A DNA stretch of 51,041 nt from Giesbergeria sp. (GTDB lineage Bacteria; Pseudomonadota; Gammaproteobacteria; Burkholderiales; Burkholderiaceae_C): the NCBI GenBank assembly GCA_017985015.1, contig JAGNYI010000006.1, positions 1 to 51,041 on the forward strand. The letters run 5' to 3'. Shown piece by piece: positions 1 through 8,180 of the stretch. Below the pieces are notes generated by a model. It was given only the letters and a program-made list of their open reading frames with translations, searched no databases and was not told where the DNA came from. A program made the position numbers and the translations under genes. Each line of letters opens with the position of its first letter. Position 1 is the first letter of the stretch.

Positions 1-164
1 GCCGCGGTGCCTGGCGCCGACAGAGCCAGGCACCGGCCGAACCCGAACAGCCGCCGACACCGCCGCAAACGGGCGCCGCCGGCCCCTTGATGCGCCCGCT
101 GCCTGGCACCGACGAGGTGACCGATGTGAAGCCGCGCCCGCCTCGCGAGCCCAAAGAAGATTGA
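1..164 (+). CDS. C-terminal fragment of an unknown protein (5' end outside window)
   Basis: An open frame enters from the left edge and ends in TGA at 162-164. The 53 visible residues are rich in Pro, Gln, Arg and Glu and end in a charged tail (PREPKED). There is no recognisable domain, so no function can be given. It lies 47 bases upstream of the aldehyde dehydrogenase start on the same strand. The first 35 bases also form an 11-bp inverted repeat, and part of that sequence recurs around 99-112. It could equally be chance open frame in GC-rich DNA, but the other plus frame tested closes early (TGA at 88). Confidence 0.45.
   Translation, partial: RGAWRRQSQAPAEPEQPPTPPQTGAAGPLMRPLPGTDEVTDVKPRPPREPKED
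5..35. repeat. 11-bp perfect inverted repeat at window edge
   Basis: CGGTGCCTGGC at 5-15 pairs with GCCAGGCACCG at 25-35 around a 9-base loop. A related half (TGCCTGGCACCGAC) recurs near 99-112. Both lie inside the open frame of the truncated upstream gene and no T-run follows, so it may only reflect a coding repeat. Confidence 0.4.
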
Positions 165-211
165 GGCGTTTCCCCTAAGCAGTGGCGAAGCCCCGCCACT
201 ATGATGCAACG

Positions 212-1651
212 ATGACTTCCACCGACCTGCGCGCCCTGTTCGATACCCAGTACCAAGCCAGCCGCGAGCATGTGGCCGTGCCCCTGGTGGTGCGCCGCGA
301 GCGCCTGCTGCGCATGCGCAAACTCCTGGACGAACACAGCGGCACGCTGGCGGCGGCGGTCGAGGCCGATTTCGGCGTGCGCTCGCAGCGCCTGACCGAA
401 GTCGCCGACATGTTCGTGCTGCACACCCTCATTTCGCACACGCTCAAGCACCTGGCGCGCTGGAGCCGGCCGCAGAAGGTGAGCACGCCGCTGTACCTGC
501 TGCCGGCCAGCGCGCGCATCGAGCGCCAGCCGCTCGGCGTGGTGGGCGTCATCTCGCCCTGGAACTACCCCATTCAACTGGCCCTGGCGCCGGCCATCAC
601 GGCACTGGCCGCCGGCAACCGGGTGATGATCAAGCCCAGCGAACTCACGCCCCACACGTCGGCGCAGCTCGATCGCCTGCTGGCCCAGTTCTTCACGCCC
701 GACGAAGTCTGCGTGGTCCAGGGTGATGCGGCCGTGGCCAGCGCCTTTGCCGCGCTGCCGTTTGACCACCTGGTGTTCACCGGCTCCACCGCCGTGGGCC
801 GCAAGGTGGCGCAGGCGGCCGCCGCCAACCTGACCCCCACCACGCTCGAACTCGGCGGCAAGTCGCCCTGCATCATTGATGCGGACTGCCGGCTCGAAGA
901 CGCCGCCCTCAAGATCGCCCACGGCAAGCTCCTGAACGCCGGCCAAACCTGCATTGCGCCCGACTACGTGCTCGTGCCGCGCGGCAGCGAGAGCGCGTTT
1001 GCCGACGCCTACAAGGCCGCGGTGGCCAAGCTGTTCCCGACGATCGCCGGCAACAAGGACTACGCCTCGATCATCAGCCCGCGCCACCTGGCCCGTCTGC
1101 GCACCATGCTGCAGCAGGCACAGACGCAGGGCGCGCAGGTGCTGTCCATGGACCCGGCGCAGGGCAAGTCGGTGGCGCCCGCCTCGGCCGTGCTCGACGG
1201 CGCCACCAGCCGCCAGATGGCGCCTGTGCTGGTGCTGGGCGCTACCTCGGCCATGCAGCTGATGCAGGAAGAGATCTTCGGCCCCATCCTGCCCGTCATC
1301 TCGTACGACCGGCTGGACGACGCCGTGGCCCACATCAACGCCGGTCCGCGCCCATTGGCGCTCTACTGGTTTGGCAACAGCGACAGCGTGCGCGACGACG
1401 TGCTGGCGCGCACCGTGAGCGGCGGCGTCACCGTGAACGACACGCTGATGCACATTGCCCACGACAACCTGCCGTTTGGCGGCGTGGGCGACAGCGGCTG
1501 GGGCGCCTACCACGGGGAGCTGGGTTTCCTGCGCTTTTGCCACCAGAAGTCGGTGCTCATCCAGTCGCGCTGGTCGCTCGGCTCGGTGTTCTACCCACCG
1601 TATGGCGCGCGGCTTGACAGCACGCTCAAGTTGTTGCGGCGCATCATCTAA
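212..1651 (+). CDS. Coniferyl aldehyde dehydrogenase-type NAD(P)-dependent aldehyde dehydrogenase
   Basis: A 479-residue ALDH-superfamily enzyme that oxidises aldehydes to acids with NAD(P)+. Visible family marks are the SPWNYP segment, the cofactor loop FTGSTAVGR, the general-base Glu in ELGGKSP (about residue 213) and the nucleophile Cys in NAGQTC (about residue 247). The C-terminal layout, with PFGGVGDSGWGAYHG and no long tail, is that of the coniferyl aldehyde dehydrogenase (CalB) group, which often acts on aromatic or medium-chain aldehydes; the actual substrate cannot be read from sequence. I chose ATG 212. A GTG at 182 would add ten residues, and neither start has a convincing ribosome site. 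No lignin or aromatic genes lie nearby. Confidence 0.85.
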   Translation: MTSTDLRALFDTQYQASREHVAVPLVVRRERLLRMRKLLDEHSGTLAAAVEADFGVRSQRLTEVADMFVLHTLISHTLKHLARWSRPQKVSTPLYLLPASARIERQPLGVVGVISPWNYPIQLALAPAITALAAGNRVMIKPSELTPHTSAQLDRLLAQFFTPDEVCVVQGDAAVASAFAALPFDHLVFTGSTAVGRKVAQAAAANLTPTTLELGGKSPCIIDADCRLEDAALKIAHGKLLNAGQTCIAPDYVLVPRGSESAFADAYKAAVAKLFPTIAGNKDYASIISPRHLARLRTMLQQAQTQGAQVLSMDPAQGKSVAPASAVLDGATSRQMAPVLVLGATSAMQLMQEEIFGPILPVISYDRLDDAVAHINAGPRPLALYWFGNSDSVRDDVLARTVSGGVTVNDTLMHIAHDNLPFGGVGDSGWGAYHGELGFLRFCHQKSVLIQSRWSLGSVFYPPYGARLDSTLKLLRRII

Positions 1652-1804
1652 GACCGGCGCTGGCCCCATGCGGGGCAGGGTTGTGGCGGGGCGGGGGCGT
1701 TTGTCCATGGTGCGCGCAGGCACACCCTGGGGAGGGAAAACCCGTTTGCGGCGACAATGCCGCTCCTTTTTCAATTTCCGTTGTCCGTTTCGGTCGGTCT
1801 TTTC

Positions 1805-2326
1805 ATGTCCAGTATTCAGGTTCGTCCCGCCACGCTTCGCGATGCCAAAGCCATCGCGCACATCCACACCATCGCCGCGCAAGAGGCCTACCAGGGCATC
1901 GTTCCGGACGAGCAGCTGAAGGCGCTCTCGGTGGAAAAACGCCAAGCCTATTGGCGCGAAGCCATTGAGTACTGCGAGCCGCAGGTGCAGGTGGCGGTTG
2001 AGGACGAAAAGGTGATCGGTTTTGTCGGCTACGACCGCTCACGCGACGAAAAATCGCGCCCGACCACCGGCGAAATCTGGGCCATCTACGCCGCTCCCTC
2101 GCACTGGGACAAGGGCGTGGGCCTGGCACTGTGGGACGCCGCCCGCGACGGCCTGCAGGAAGAGGGCTGCACCAACGTCACCGCCTGGGTACCGCTGCGC
2201 AACGAGCGCGCCATCCGCTTTCACGAACTCGCCGGCTTCAAGCGCGAGATGTCCACCGCCAAGACGGCGGTGGTCGGCAGCGTGAAGATCGAAGAAGTGC
2301 GGCTCAAGCGCGCTATTTCCGGATGA
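1805..2326 (+). CDS. GNAT-family N-acetyltransferase
   Basis: A 173-residue protein with the GNAT fold: an N-terminal RPATLRDAKAIAHIH strand-helix, central strands (VQVAVEDEKVIGFVGY), the acetyl-CoA loop HWDKGVGLALWD in motif A, and motif B ending in NERAIRFHELAGF, which is typical of RimI/PhnO-like members. It should transfer an acetyl group from acetyl-CoA to an amine; the acceptor is unknown. Start is ATG 1805. The longer open frame from 1757 would prepend an unlikely hydrophobic stretch. The next gene starts 53 bases downstream on the same strand. Confidence 0.85.
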   Translation: MSSIQVRPATLRDAKAIAHIHTIAAQEAYQGIVPDEQLKALSVEKRQAYWREAIEYCEPQVQVAVEDEKVIGFVGYDRSRDEKSRPTTGEIWAIYAAPSHWDKGVGLALWDAARDGLQEEGCTNVTAWVPLRNERAIRFHELAGFKREMSTAKTAVVGSVKIEEVRLKRAISG

Positions 2327-2379
2327 TCTCCGGCTGATTGCCGGCCGATTCCCTTCTGTTCACCGAGATATCTCTTTTA

Positions 2380-3588
2380 ATGACCCCTGCTTCTGCCAGC
2401 GACGCCGCACCCACCATTGCGTGGACCACTTCCAAGGGAGTGGCTGCCAGTGCCTCCTGGCACAGTGAGGCCGGGGTGAGCGCGCCGCGCCGCGTGGAAC
2501 TGGCGGACGACACTCTGAGCGCCGACAGCGCCTACCGCCTGGCGTGCGCCGGCACTGGGATGCTGTGGCGGGGCGACTTCCAAAACGCCCGCCAGCTGCT
2601 GCAGGCACTGGCACGCCGCGCGGACAACAAGCCTGCCAAAGCGGCGGCCCGTGCGGTAGCGAAGGCGGCGGCTGCGAGCCCGCAAGAGCGTTTCAACCTG
2701 CACCGCCAGGCGCAGTCGCAGCGCGCGCGCACCCTGGGCACGCTGCTCATCGCCCTGGAGCCCGATTACTCGATCGCCCTGCGCCGCGCGCCCGACTGGC
2801 GCGCCGCCATTACCGAGGCCTGGGGGCCGGCCACCGGTGAGCCCACCGTCGTCTCGCTGCGCGAGCTGCTGGGCGTTGTCGGGGCACACGAATGGCGCAA
2901 AACGGGCGTCGAAATTTCCGTGCTGGGCGAAGCGCCGGGCAACCGCATTCACCCGCATTACGGCGTGTTTTCGCCGATCCGAGGCGAATACCTGGACCTG
3001 GTGGCCCAGCAGCCCTTGCCTGGCGACACCTCGCTGGCCATGGACATTGGCACCGGCACCGGGGTGCTGGCCGCCTTGCTGGTGCGCCGGGGCATCAAGC
3101 GGGTCGTGGCTACCGAAAACGCGCCACGCGCGCTCACCTGCGCAAAAGACAACCTGCAGCGCCTGGGCCTGACCAAGCAGGTGGAGCTGCACAGCACCGA
3201 CCTGTTCCCCCCCGGCCGCGCGCCGCTCATCGTCTGCAACCCGCCCTGGCTGCCGGCACGGCCCGCGTCGCCGCTGGAGCACGCCATCTACGACGAAGGC
3301 AGCCAGATGCTGCGCGGCTTTCTGGCGGGCTTGGCGGACCACCTCACTGCGGGCGGCGAAGCCTGGCTGCTGCTGTCGGACCTGGCGGAGCACCTGGGCC
3401 TGCGCTCGCGCGAGGAGTTGCTGGGCTGGATCGCCGCCGCCGGCCTGCAGGTGCTGGGCCGCAGCGATGTGCGCCCGCACCACGCCAAGGCGCAGGACGC
3501 GAGCGACGCCCTGTATGCGGCGCGCTCGGCCGAGGTGACTTCGCTCTGGCGGCTGGCGGCTGGCGTTGGCTGCGTGAAAAACTCTTAA
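2380..3588 (+). CDS. Class I SAM-dependent methyltransferase (small-domain, HemK-like)
   Basis: A 402-residue protein with an unassigned N-terminal 190 residues followed by a Rossmann methyltransferase domain. Motif I is DIGTGTGVLA (about residue 222) and the catalytic motif is NPPW (about residue 287), the (N/D)PP(Y/W) signature of N-methyltransferases acting on glutamine, adenine or guanine. It resembles the MTS-domain proteins related to PrmC and RsmC, so protein or RNA methylation is likely, but the target is not deducible. Start is ATG 2380; the open frame upstream to 2338 has no supporting ribosome site. Its TAA stop is overlapped by a dispersed Comamonadaceae-type repeat. Confidence 0.8.
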   Translation: MTPASASDAAPTIAWTTSKGVAASASWHSEAGVSAPRRVELADDTLSADSAYRLACAGTGMLWRGDFQNARQLLQALARRADNKPAKAAARAVAKAAAASPQERFNLHRQAQSQRARTLGTLLIALEPDYSIALRRAPDWRAAITEAWGPATGEPTVVSLRELLGVVGAHEWRKTGVEISVLGEAPGNRIHPHYGVFSPIRGEYLDLVAQQPLPGDTSLAMDIGTGTGVLAALLVRRGIKRVVATENAPRALTCAKDNLQRLGLTKQVELHSTDLFPPGRAPLIVCNPPWLPARPASPLEHAIYDEGSQMLRGFLAGLADHLTAGGEAWLLLSDLAEHLGLRSREELLGWIAAAGLQVLGRSDVRPHHAKAQDASDALYAARSAEVTSLWRLAAGVGCVKNS

Positions 3589-3646
3589 ATTTGTAGCTGC
3601 TAGCGCTTGCTGGATAAGCGCTAGAGGCCAATTTGGCACTAAATTT
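3587..3646. repeat. Dispersed Comamonadaceae-type repeat, copy 1
   Basis: Outer AAATTT-type ends enclose a perfect 8-bp hairpin, TAGCGCTT (3601-3608) and AAGCGCTA (3616-3623), with a 7-base loop. It overlaps the stop codon of the upstream methyltransferase and ends two bases before the likely GTG start of dusC. Related copies are at about 13008, 26148, 42545 and 43106. Confidence 0.75.
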
Positions 3647-3647
3647 C

Positions 3648-4628
3648 GTGTCCTCTGCAGCCCCGCCTCTGTTGCTGCTGGCCCCGATGGAGGGGCTGCT
3701 CGATTTTGTACTGCGCGACATTCTGACCCGCGTGGGCGGCGTGGACCGCTGCGTCTCCGAGTTCATTCGCGTCACCGGCACGCTGCTGCCCGACAAGGTC
3801 TTTTATCGCTACCTGCCGGAACTGCACCACGGCGGCCGCACGCTGGCGGGAACGCCGGTGCGCGCGCAGTTGCTGGGCTCCGACCCGGTGAGCATGGCGG
3901 ACAACGCCGCTGCCCTGGCGGCGCTGGGGCCCGAGGGCATCGACCTCAATTTCGGCTGCCCGGCCAGGGTGGTCAACCGCCACGGCGGCGGCGCCTCGCT
4001 GCTGCGCGAACCCGAGCGCATTGCAGAGGTGGTGGCCGCAGTGCGCCGCGCCGTGCCGGCGGCCATGCCGGTCTCCTGCAAGATGCGCCTGGGCTACGAC
4101 GATGCGGCGCTCTCCGTCGCCTGTGCGCAGGCCATGGCGGACGCTGGCGCCTGCGAAATCGTCGTCCACGCGCGCACCAAGCAGGACGGCTACCGCCCGC
4201 CCGCCTACTGGGAGCAGATTCCCGCCATCTGCGCGGCGGTGCGCGTGCCGGTGGTGGCCAATGGTGAAATCTGGACGGTGGCGGATGCCGTTCGCTGCCG
4301 CGATGCCTCGGGCTGCGAGGCGCTGATGCTGGGGCGGGGCATGGTGGCCGATCCGGGCCTGGCGCTGGCGCTGCGCGCGCATGAAGTTGGGAGCACACCG
4401 ACCCAGCTGCCCTGGAGCGCGCTGGTGCCGCATCTGCTCGAATTCTGGGAGCTGGTCTGCGCCCAGCTCGAACCGCGCCAGCGCGCCGGGCGGCTCAAGC
4501 AGTGGCTCAACCTGCTGCGCCGGCGCTACCCCGAGGCCCAGCAGGCCTATGACACGGTGCGCGTGCTCACCGAACAAACCGCTGTGGGCGCGGCGCTGGT
4601 GCACATGGCCGACGTGGCGCGCAAGTGA
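3648..4628 (+). CDS. dusC: tRNA-dihydrouridine(16) synthase
   Basis: An FMN-dependent TIM-barrel enzyme that reduces uridine to dihydrouridine in the tRNA D-loop. Visible marks are LAPMEGLLDFVLRDIL at the FMN site, QLLGSDP, the catalytic Cys in NFGCPARVVNRHGGG (about residue 104), KMRLGYDD, HARTK and NGEIW, followed by a C-terminal helical tRNA-binding domain. The NRHGGGA loop fits the DusC subgroup better than DusA or DusB. At 326 residues it has normal length. I prefer GTG 3648, just after the repeat; TTG 3633 inside the repeat would add five residues. It converges with the phospholipase D gene 4 bases away. Confidence 0.88.
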   Translation: MSSAAPPLLLLAPMEGLLDFVLRDILTRVGGVDRCVSEFIRVTGTLLPDKVFYRYLPELHHGGRTLAGTPVRAQLLGSDPVSMADNAAALAALGPEGIDLNFGCPARVVNRHGGGASLLREPERIAEVVAAVRRAVPAAMPVSCKMRLGYDDAALSVACAQAMADAGACEIVVHARTKQDGYRPPAYWEQIPAICAAVRVPVVANGEIWTVADAVRCRDASGCEALMLGRGMVADPGLALALRAHEVGSTPTQLPWSALVPHLLEFWELVCAQLEPRQRAGRLKQWLNLLRRRYPEAQQAYDTVRVLTEQTAVGAALVHMADVARK

Positions 4629-4632
4629 CGTT

Positions 4633-6432
4633 TCACAGCAGGTGATCGGGCGCCAAGGGGCCAAGCACGCTCATCAGCAAACGCAGCAGGAAGCTGGTGT
4701 CGGGCTCCGAACGCGTGTCCTCCAGATCGCTGCCTTTGGGCGCATGCCAGATCAGGCCCTGAGCGTCTTTCTCCACATGCCAGGCCAGGTCGCGCATGCC
4801 GGTTTCAATCTGCTTGCTGGCCACGGCCGCGAGCTTGCGACTGCGGATCAGCAAGGCAATTTCGGTGTTCTGCAGCTCTGAGCGCAGGTCCAGGTTCATG
4901 GAGCCAATGGCCAGCAACTGGCCGTCCATGACGAGAAACTTGGAGTGCAGCATGGCGCGGGAGCTGCCCGTGACGCCGCTGCTCGAGCCGGACAGGCCGA
5001 AGGCATTGCGCAGACCTGCCTGCTCGCTGCGCATCTCATAGAGCTCGACGCCCAGATCGAGCAGGGCCTTGCGGTGCCCCCTGTAGCCGGCATGCGCAAT
5101 CGGTGCATCGTTGGACGCCAGTGAATTGGTCAGCACACGCACCCGAACGCCGCGCGTGCGCGCGTCCTTGAAGGCCTGCATGATGTTCTTGCCCGGCACA
5201 AAGTAGGGCGAGACGATGAGCAGTTCGCGCCGCGCCTGGCCCATCAGCTGCAGCAGGCCCTCCACTACGGTTTCGCCTTGTGGCTCCGAAGGCTCTGGCG
5301 CCTTCTGCACGCCTTCGGTTTTGGGCTCGCCATCTGCGTTCCCCGCCGCCGGAGCGGGGGCCTTGGTGGGCGCCGCTCCTTCGCGCGGCGCAGGGCCAAG
5401 GCTGCTTTCCGCGGCAATTTTGGCCGGCTCGTCGGCCAGCACCACGGCCGGCGCCCAGACAAAGTGGGCGTGCGCCAAGTCCATGGGCTCGAACTGCGCG
5501 ACGTGCTGTTTCTGGACCTCTTTGACGTCCTGCTTGGTCACCGTCCCGGAAGTCGAAGCGGCCGCCGAAGCGGGTGCCTGCGGCGCTTTTGCCGCTTTCG
5601 CCTGCTTCACCGCCTGGGCCTGCTCCTGCGTGGCGCCGTCAGCCGGGTCGTTGGCCTGGGCGACGGCCTCGGCGCGGATCTTCTCGCGCATCTGCAGCAG
5701 TTCTTCCTTGCTGATGAGCGACTGGACCGGGTAGGCGCGCTTGTTGTTCCAATATTTGTCGAAACTGCGCGAGAGATCGGCCACGATGGGGCCGGCAGCG
5801 AGGACGTCCAGATCGACGAAATTGCCGGCCTCCGCGTTGCCAAAATAGGCGTCGCCCAGGTTGCGTCCGCCCGTTACGCCCATGGCGTTGTCGGCGATGA
5901 ACAGCTTGTTGTGCATGCGCTGCTGGGCGCGCGAAAAATCCATCACGGCGCTGACCATGCGGCCGATTTTGGAGGCGCGTGGCCCGGCTACCGGGTTGAA
6001 CATGCGCATCTCGATGTTGGGCTCAAACGCCAGGCGCATCACCTGGGCGTCGCGCCCGGTGCTGTGGAAGTCGTCCAGCAGCACGCGCACCCGCACCCCG
6101 CGCCGCGCCGCCTTCACCACAGCGCGCAGCAGGCGCGCCGTGCTGGCGTCGGCGTGGATGGCGTAGTACTGCAGGTCGAGCGTCTTCTCTGCCGCCTCGG
6201 CCAGCGCCAGGCGGCTGCCGTAGGCGTCGTCGGGGCCGCTGAGCAGGCGGAAGCCCGAGTTGCTGCGGGCCTTTGCCTCTTCGCGCTGCTGCTGCACGCT
6301 GGCACTCAGCGTTGTGGACGCAGGGGTTTCGAGGGCACGCGATACCGGCCGCTCCACATTTTCGGGCAGTCCGGAGCAGGCGCTCAGCATACACAACAGT
6401 CCAAGGGTGGCCAGGTAGGGGCGAAGCTTCAT
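4633..6432 (-). CDS. Phospholipase D-family lipoprotein (cardiolipin synthase C-like)
   Basis: A 599-residue putative lipoprotein (lipobox LSAC, Cys about 19) with two HKD phosphodiesterase motifs, H174-K176-D181 and H496-K498-D503, each followed by the usual GG/GS-N residues. The family includes ClsC/YmdC, which transfers phosphatidyl groups at the inner-membrane face of the periplasm; cardiolipin synthesis is an inference. It is clearly longer than ClsC (about 470 residues) because of two low-complexity Ala/Pro/Lys/Glu segments, about 258-300 and 340-386, between the catalytic halves. Start ATG 6432 gives a proper signal peptide. It stands alone, convergent with dusC. Confidence 0.85.
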   Translation of the reverse strand: MKLRPYLATLGLLCMLSACSGLPENVERPVSRALETPASTTLSASVQQQREEAKARSNSGFRLLSGPDDAYGSRLALAEAAEKTLDLQYYAIHADASTARLLRAVVKAARRGVRVRVLLDDFHSTGRDAQVMRLAFEPNIEMRMFNPVAGPRASKIGRMVSAVMDFSRAQQRMHNKLFIADNAMGVTGGRNLGDAYFGNAEAGNFVDLDVLAAGPIVADLSRSFDKYWNNKRAYPVQSLISKEELLQMREKIRAEAVAQANDPADGATQEQAQAVKQAKAAKAPQAPASAAASTSGTVTKQDVKEVQKQHVAQFEPMDLAHAHFVWAPAVVLADEPAKIAAESSLGPAPREGAAPTKAPAPAAGNADGEPKTEGVQKAPEPSEPQGETVVEGLLQLMGQARRELLIVSPYFVPGKNIMQAFKDARTRGVRVRVLTNSLASNDAPIAHAGYRGHRKALLDLGVELYEMRSEQAGLRNAFGLSGSSSGVTGSSRAMLHSKFLVMDGQLLAIGSMNLDLRSELQNTEIALLIRSRKLAAVASKQIETGMRDLAWHVEKDAQGLIWHAPKGSDLEDTRSEPDTSFLLRLLMSVLGPLAPDHLL

Positions 6433-6560
6433 CGTCGTGGAGGCCGTGCGGCGCCGGAGAAACAGGGGTTTCAGACCATCGAGCCGCGTGATTCAGTGTA
6501 AGCGTAGCTGTTCGGTGGGCGCTGTCGCGTCGGACGCCGCCGCACACGCGCTGCGCCTGC

Positions 6561-7763
6561 CTACCAGCTTGCTTCGCGCTCCGGTGTGGCGCTGATGCGG
6601 TGGATGGAAAGGTCCGCACCATCAAACTCCTGCTCCCGCGTGAGGCGCAGGCCCATGGTGAGCTTGAGCACGCCGTACACCAACGTGCCACCCAGCGCGG
6701 CCCAGGCCACACCCAGACCGGTACCCAGCAACTGTGCGCCCAGAGCCACGCCGCCCAGGCCGCCCAGCGCCTTGCTGCCGAAGATGCCGGCTGCAAGGCC
6801 GCCCCAGGTGCCGCACAGGCCGTGCAGCGGCCACACGCCCAGCACGTCGTCGATCTTCCAGCGGTTCTGCGTCAGCGTGAACATGGAGACAAACACCGCT
6901 CCAGCCACCGCACCGACCACCAGCGCGCCCAGCGGATGCATCAGGTCCGAGCCGGCGCACACGGCCACCAGACCGGCGAGCGGACCGTTGTGCACGAAAC
7001 CGGGGTCGTTCTTGCCCAGGGCGAGCGCGGTCAGTGTGCCGCCGACCATGGCCATCAATGAGTTGACGGCCACCAAGCCGGAGATTTTGTTCAAAGTCTG
7101 CGCGCTCATCACGTTAAAGCCAAACCAGCCGACGATGAGAATCCAGGCGCCCAGGGCCAGAAACGGGATGTTCGACGGTGGATGGGCGGAAATGGCCCCG
7201 TCCTTGCGGTAGCGGTTGGCGCGCGAGCCCAGCAGCAGCACGGCGGGCAGCGCAATCCATCCGCCCACAGCGTGCACCACGATGGAGCCTGCAAAGTCAT
7301 GGAACTCGGCGCCCGTCACGCGCGCGATCCAGGCTTGCACGCCGAAGTGGCCGTTCCATGCGATGCCTTCAAAAAACGGATAGACGAAGCCGACGATCGC
7401 GGCCGTTGCAATCAGTTGCGGCCAAAAGCGCGCACGCTCGGCAATGCCTCCAGAAACAATGGCCGGAATGGCCGCAGCAAAAGTGAGCAGAAAGAAAAAG
7501 CGCACCAGATCGAATCCACTCTTCTGCGCCAGCTCCTCGGCACCCACGAAGAAGTGCGTGCCATAGGCGACGCCATAGCCGACCAGGAAATACACCACGG
7601 TGGAGACCGAAAAATCCACCAGGATCTTCACCAAGGCATTCACTTGGTTCTTCTTGCGCACCGTGCCCAATTCCAGAAAGGCAAAGCCGGCGTGCATGGC
7701 GAGCACCATGATGGCGCCAAGCAGGAGAAAAAGGGTGTCGGTGCCCTGGTGGCTGGCGTCCAT
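6561..7763 (-). CDS. amt: Ammonium transporter
   Basis: A 400-residue Amt/Mep/Rh channel with about eleven hydrophobic segments. The twin pore histidines are visible in the segments SIVVHAVGGW and WPLHGLCGTWG, and the gate/recruitment region around FLELGTVRKKN is conserved. It conducts ammonium across the inner membrane. ATG 7763 follows an AAGGA ribosome site; the longer open frame to 7880 is not protein-like. The usual partner glnK/glnB is not next to it. A sigma-54-type promoter and two NtrC-like sites upstream indicate nitrogen control. Confidence 0.93.
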   Translation of the reverse strand: MDASHQGTDTLFLLLGAIMVLAMHAGFAFLELGTVRKKNQVNALVKILVDFSVSTVVYFLVGYGVAYGTHFFVGAEELAQKSGFDLVRFFFLLTFAAAIPAIVSGGIAERARFWPQLIATAAIVGFVYPFFEGIAWNGHFGVQAWIARVTGAEFHDFAGSIVVHAVGGWIALPAVLLLGSRANRYRKDGAISAHPPSNIPFLALGAWILIVGWFGFNVMSAQTLNKISGLVAVNSLMAMVGGTLTALALGKNDPGFVHNGPLAGLVAVCAGSDLMHPLGALVVGAVAGAVFVSMFTLTQNRWKIDDVLGVWPLHGLCGTWGGLAAGIFGSKALGGLGGVALGAQLLGTGLGVAWAALGGTLVYGVLKLTMGLRLTREQEFDGADLSIHRISATPEREASW

Positions 7764-7826
7764 GGAGTCCTTCGGTGCGGAAAGTGTGGGAATGGGGCGC
7801 TCGCGAAAGCACCATGCACACTTTTG

Positions 7827-7842
7827 AGCAAAAAATGCGCCA
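7827..7842 (-). promoter_or_regulatory. Sigma-54 (RpoN) promoter of amt
   Basis: On the minus strand this reads TGGCGCATTTTTTGCT. It matches TGGCAC-N5-TTGCT with one mismatch and exact GG/GC spacing. The predicted start near 7816 leaves a leader of about 53 bases before ATG 7763. Confidence 0.75.
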
Positions 7843-7891
7843 GCCTGGAGCAGGTGCAGCGTGCAGGTGCCGCACCGCAATTGCCCACAAA

Positions 7892-7908
7892 CGCACCACC
7901 GCCGTGCG
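7892..7908. promoter_or_regulatory. NtrC-like site, promoter-proximal
   Basis: CGCACC-N5-CGTGCG keeps the 17-base NtrC geometry (TGCACC-N5-GGTGCA) with 9 of 12 consensus bases and perfect CGCAC/GTGCG symmetry. Its centre is about 84 bases upstream of the predicted amt start and 21 bases from the stronger site. Confidence 0.5.
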
Positions 7909-7912
7909 CAGA

Positions 7913-7929
7913 TGCACGCCGCTGGTGCA
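7913..7929. promoter_or_regulatory. NtrC-like site, promoter-distal
   Basis: TGCACG-N5-GGTGCA matches 11 of 12 NtrC consensus bases, centred about 105 bases upstream of the predicted amt transcription start. That is a usual enhancer distance for sigma-54 promoters. Confidence 0.65.
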
Positions 7930-8002
7930 ATTCGCGCGGAGCGAACCGGGGAGCAGCGCAGGCATGGAGGCTAGCAGCACTCCGCTGCAAATCGGCAGAA
8001 AC

Positions 8003-8028
8003 AAAAAAAGCACGCCATCAGCGTGCTT
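8003..8028 (-). terminator. Rho-independent terminator (second of two)
   Basis: AAGCACGC (8008-8015) pairs perfectly with GCGTGCTT (8021-8028) around CATCA. Read on the minus strand the stem is followed by a run of seven T (A-run 8003-8009 on plus). Confidence 0.75.
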
Positions 8029-8031
8029 GAG

Positions 8032-8061
8032 AAAAAGGCTGTTGCTGAAAACAGCGCAGCC
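8032..8061 (-). terminator. Rho-independent terminator (first of two)
   Basis: On the minus strand a GGCTG-c-GCTG stem, TTTT loop and CAGC-aa-CAGCC arm are followed by TTTTT. It sits just before the second terminator. Together they end transcripts coming from the 8181-8576 gene, or a short RNA started at the minus-strand TATAAT at 8106-8111. Confidence 0.6.
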
Positions 8062-8180
8062 AAAAAAGTCTATTACTTGTAAATAAGGTTGCAAAGCACC
8101 GTTAAATTATAAAAATTACTATGATTTGAGTATCGATATGGGTTTTGCAAAGTGCGGTAGCCGCGTGGCATCCGTTGACT

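Larger units (their letters stand above)
7764..8180. other. 417-base intergenic region upstream of amt
   Basis: No credible gene. From low to high coordinate it holds the amt leader, a sigma-54-like promoter, two NtrC-like palindromes, two terminator-like hairpins reading leftward, and an AT-rich patch (8070-8150) with a minus-strand TATAAT. Confidence 0.7.

Noticed and set aside
2377-3639. Long minus-strand open frame (420 codons) opposite the methyltransferase
   Set aside because: A shadow of a GC-rich gene: it covers the plus-strand gene exactly and shows no domain, while the plus frame has clear methyltransferase motifs.
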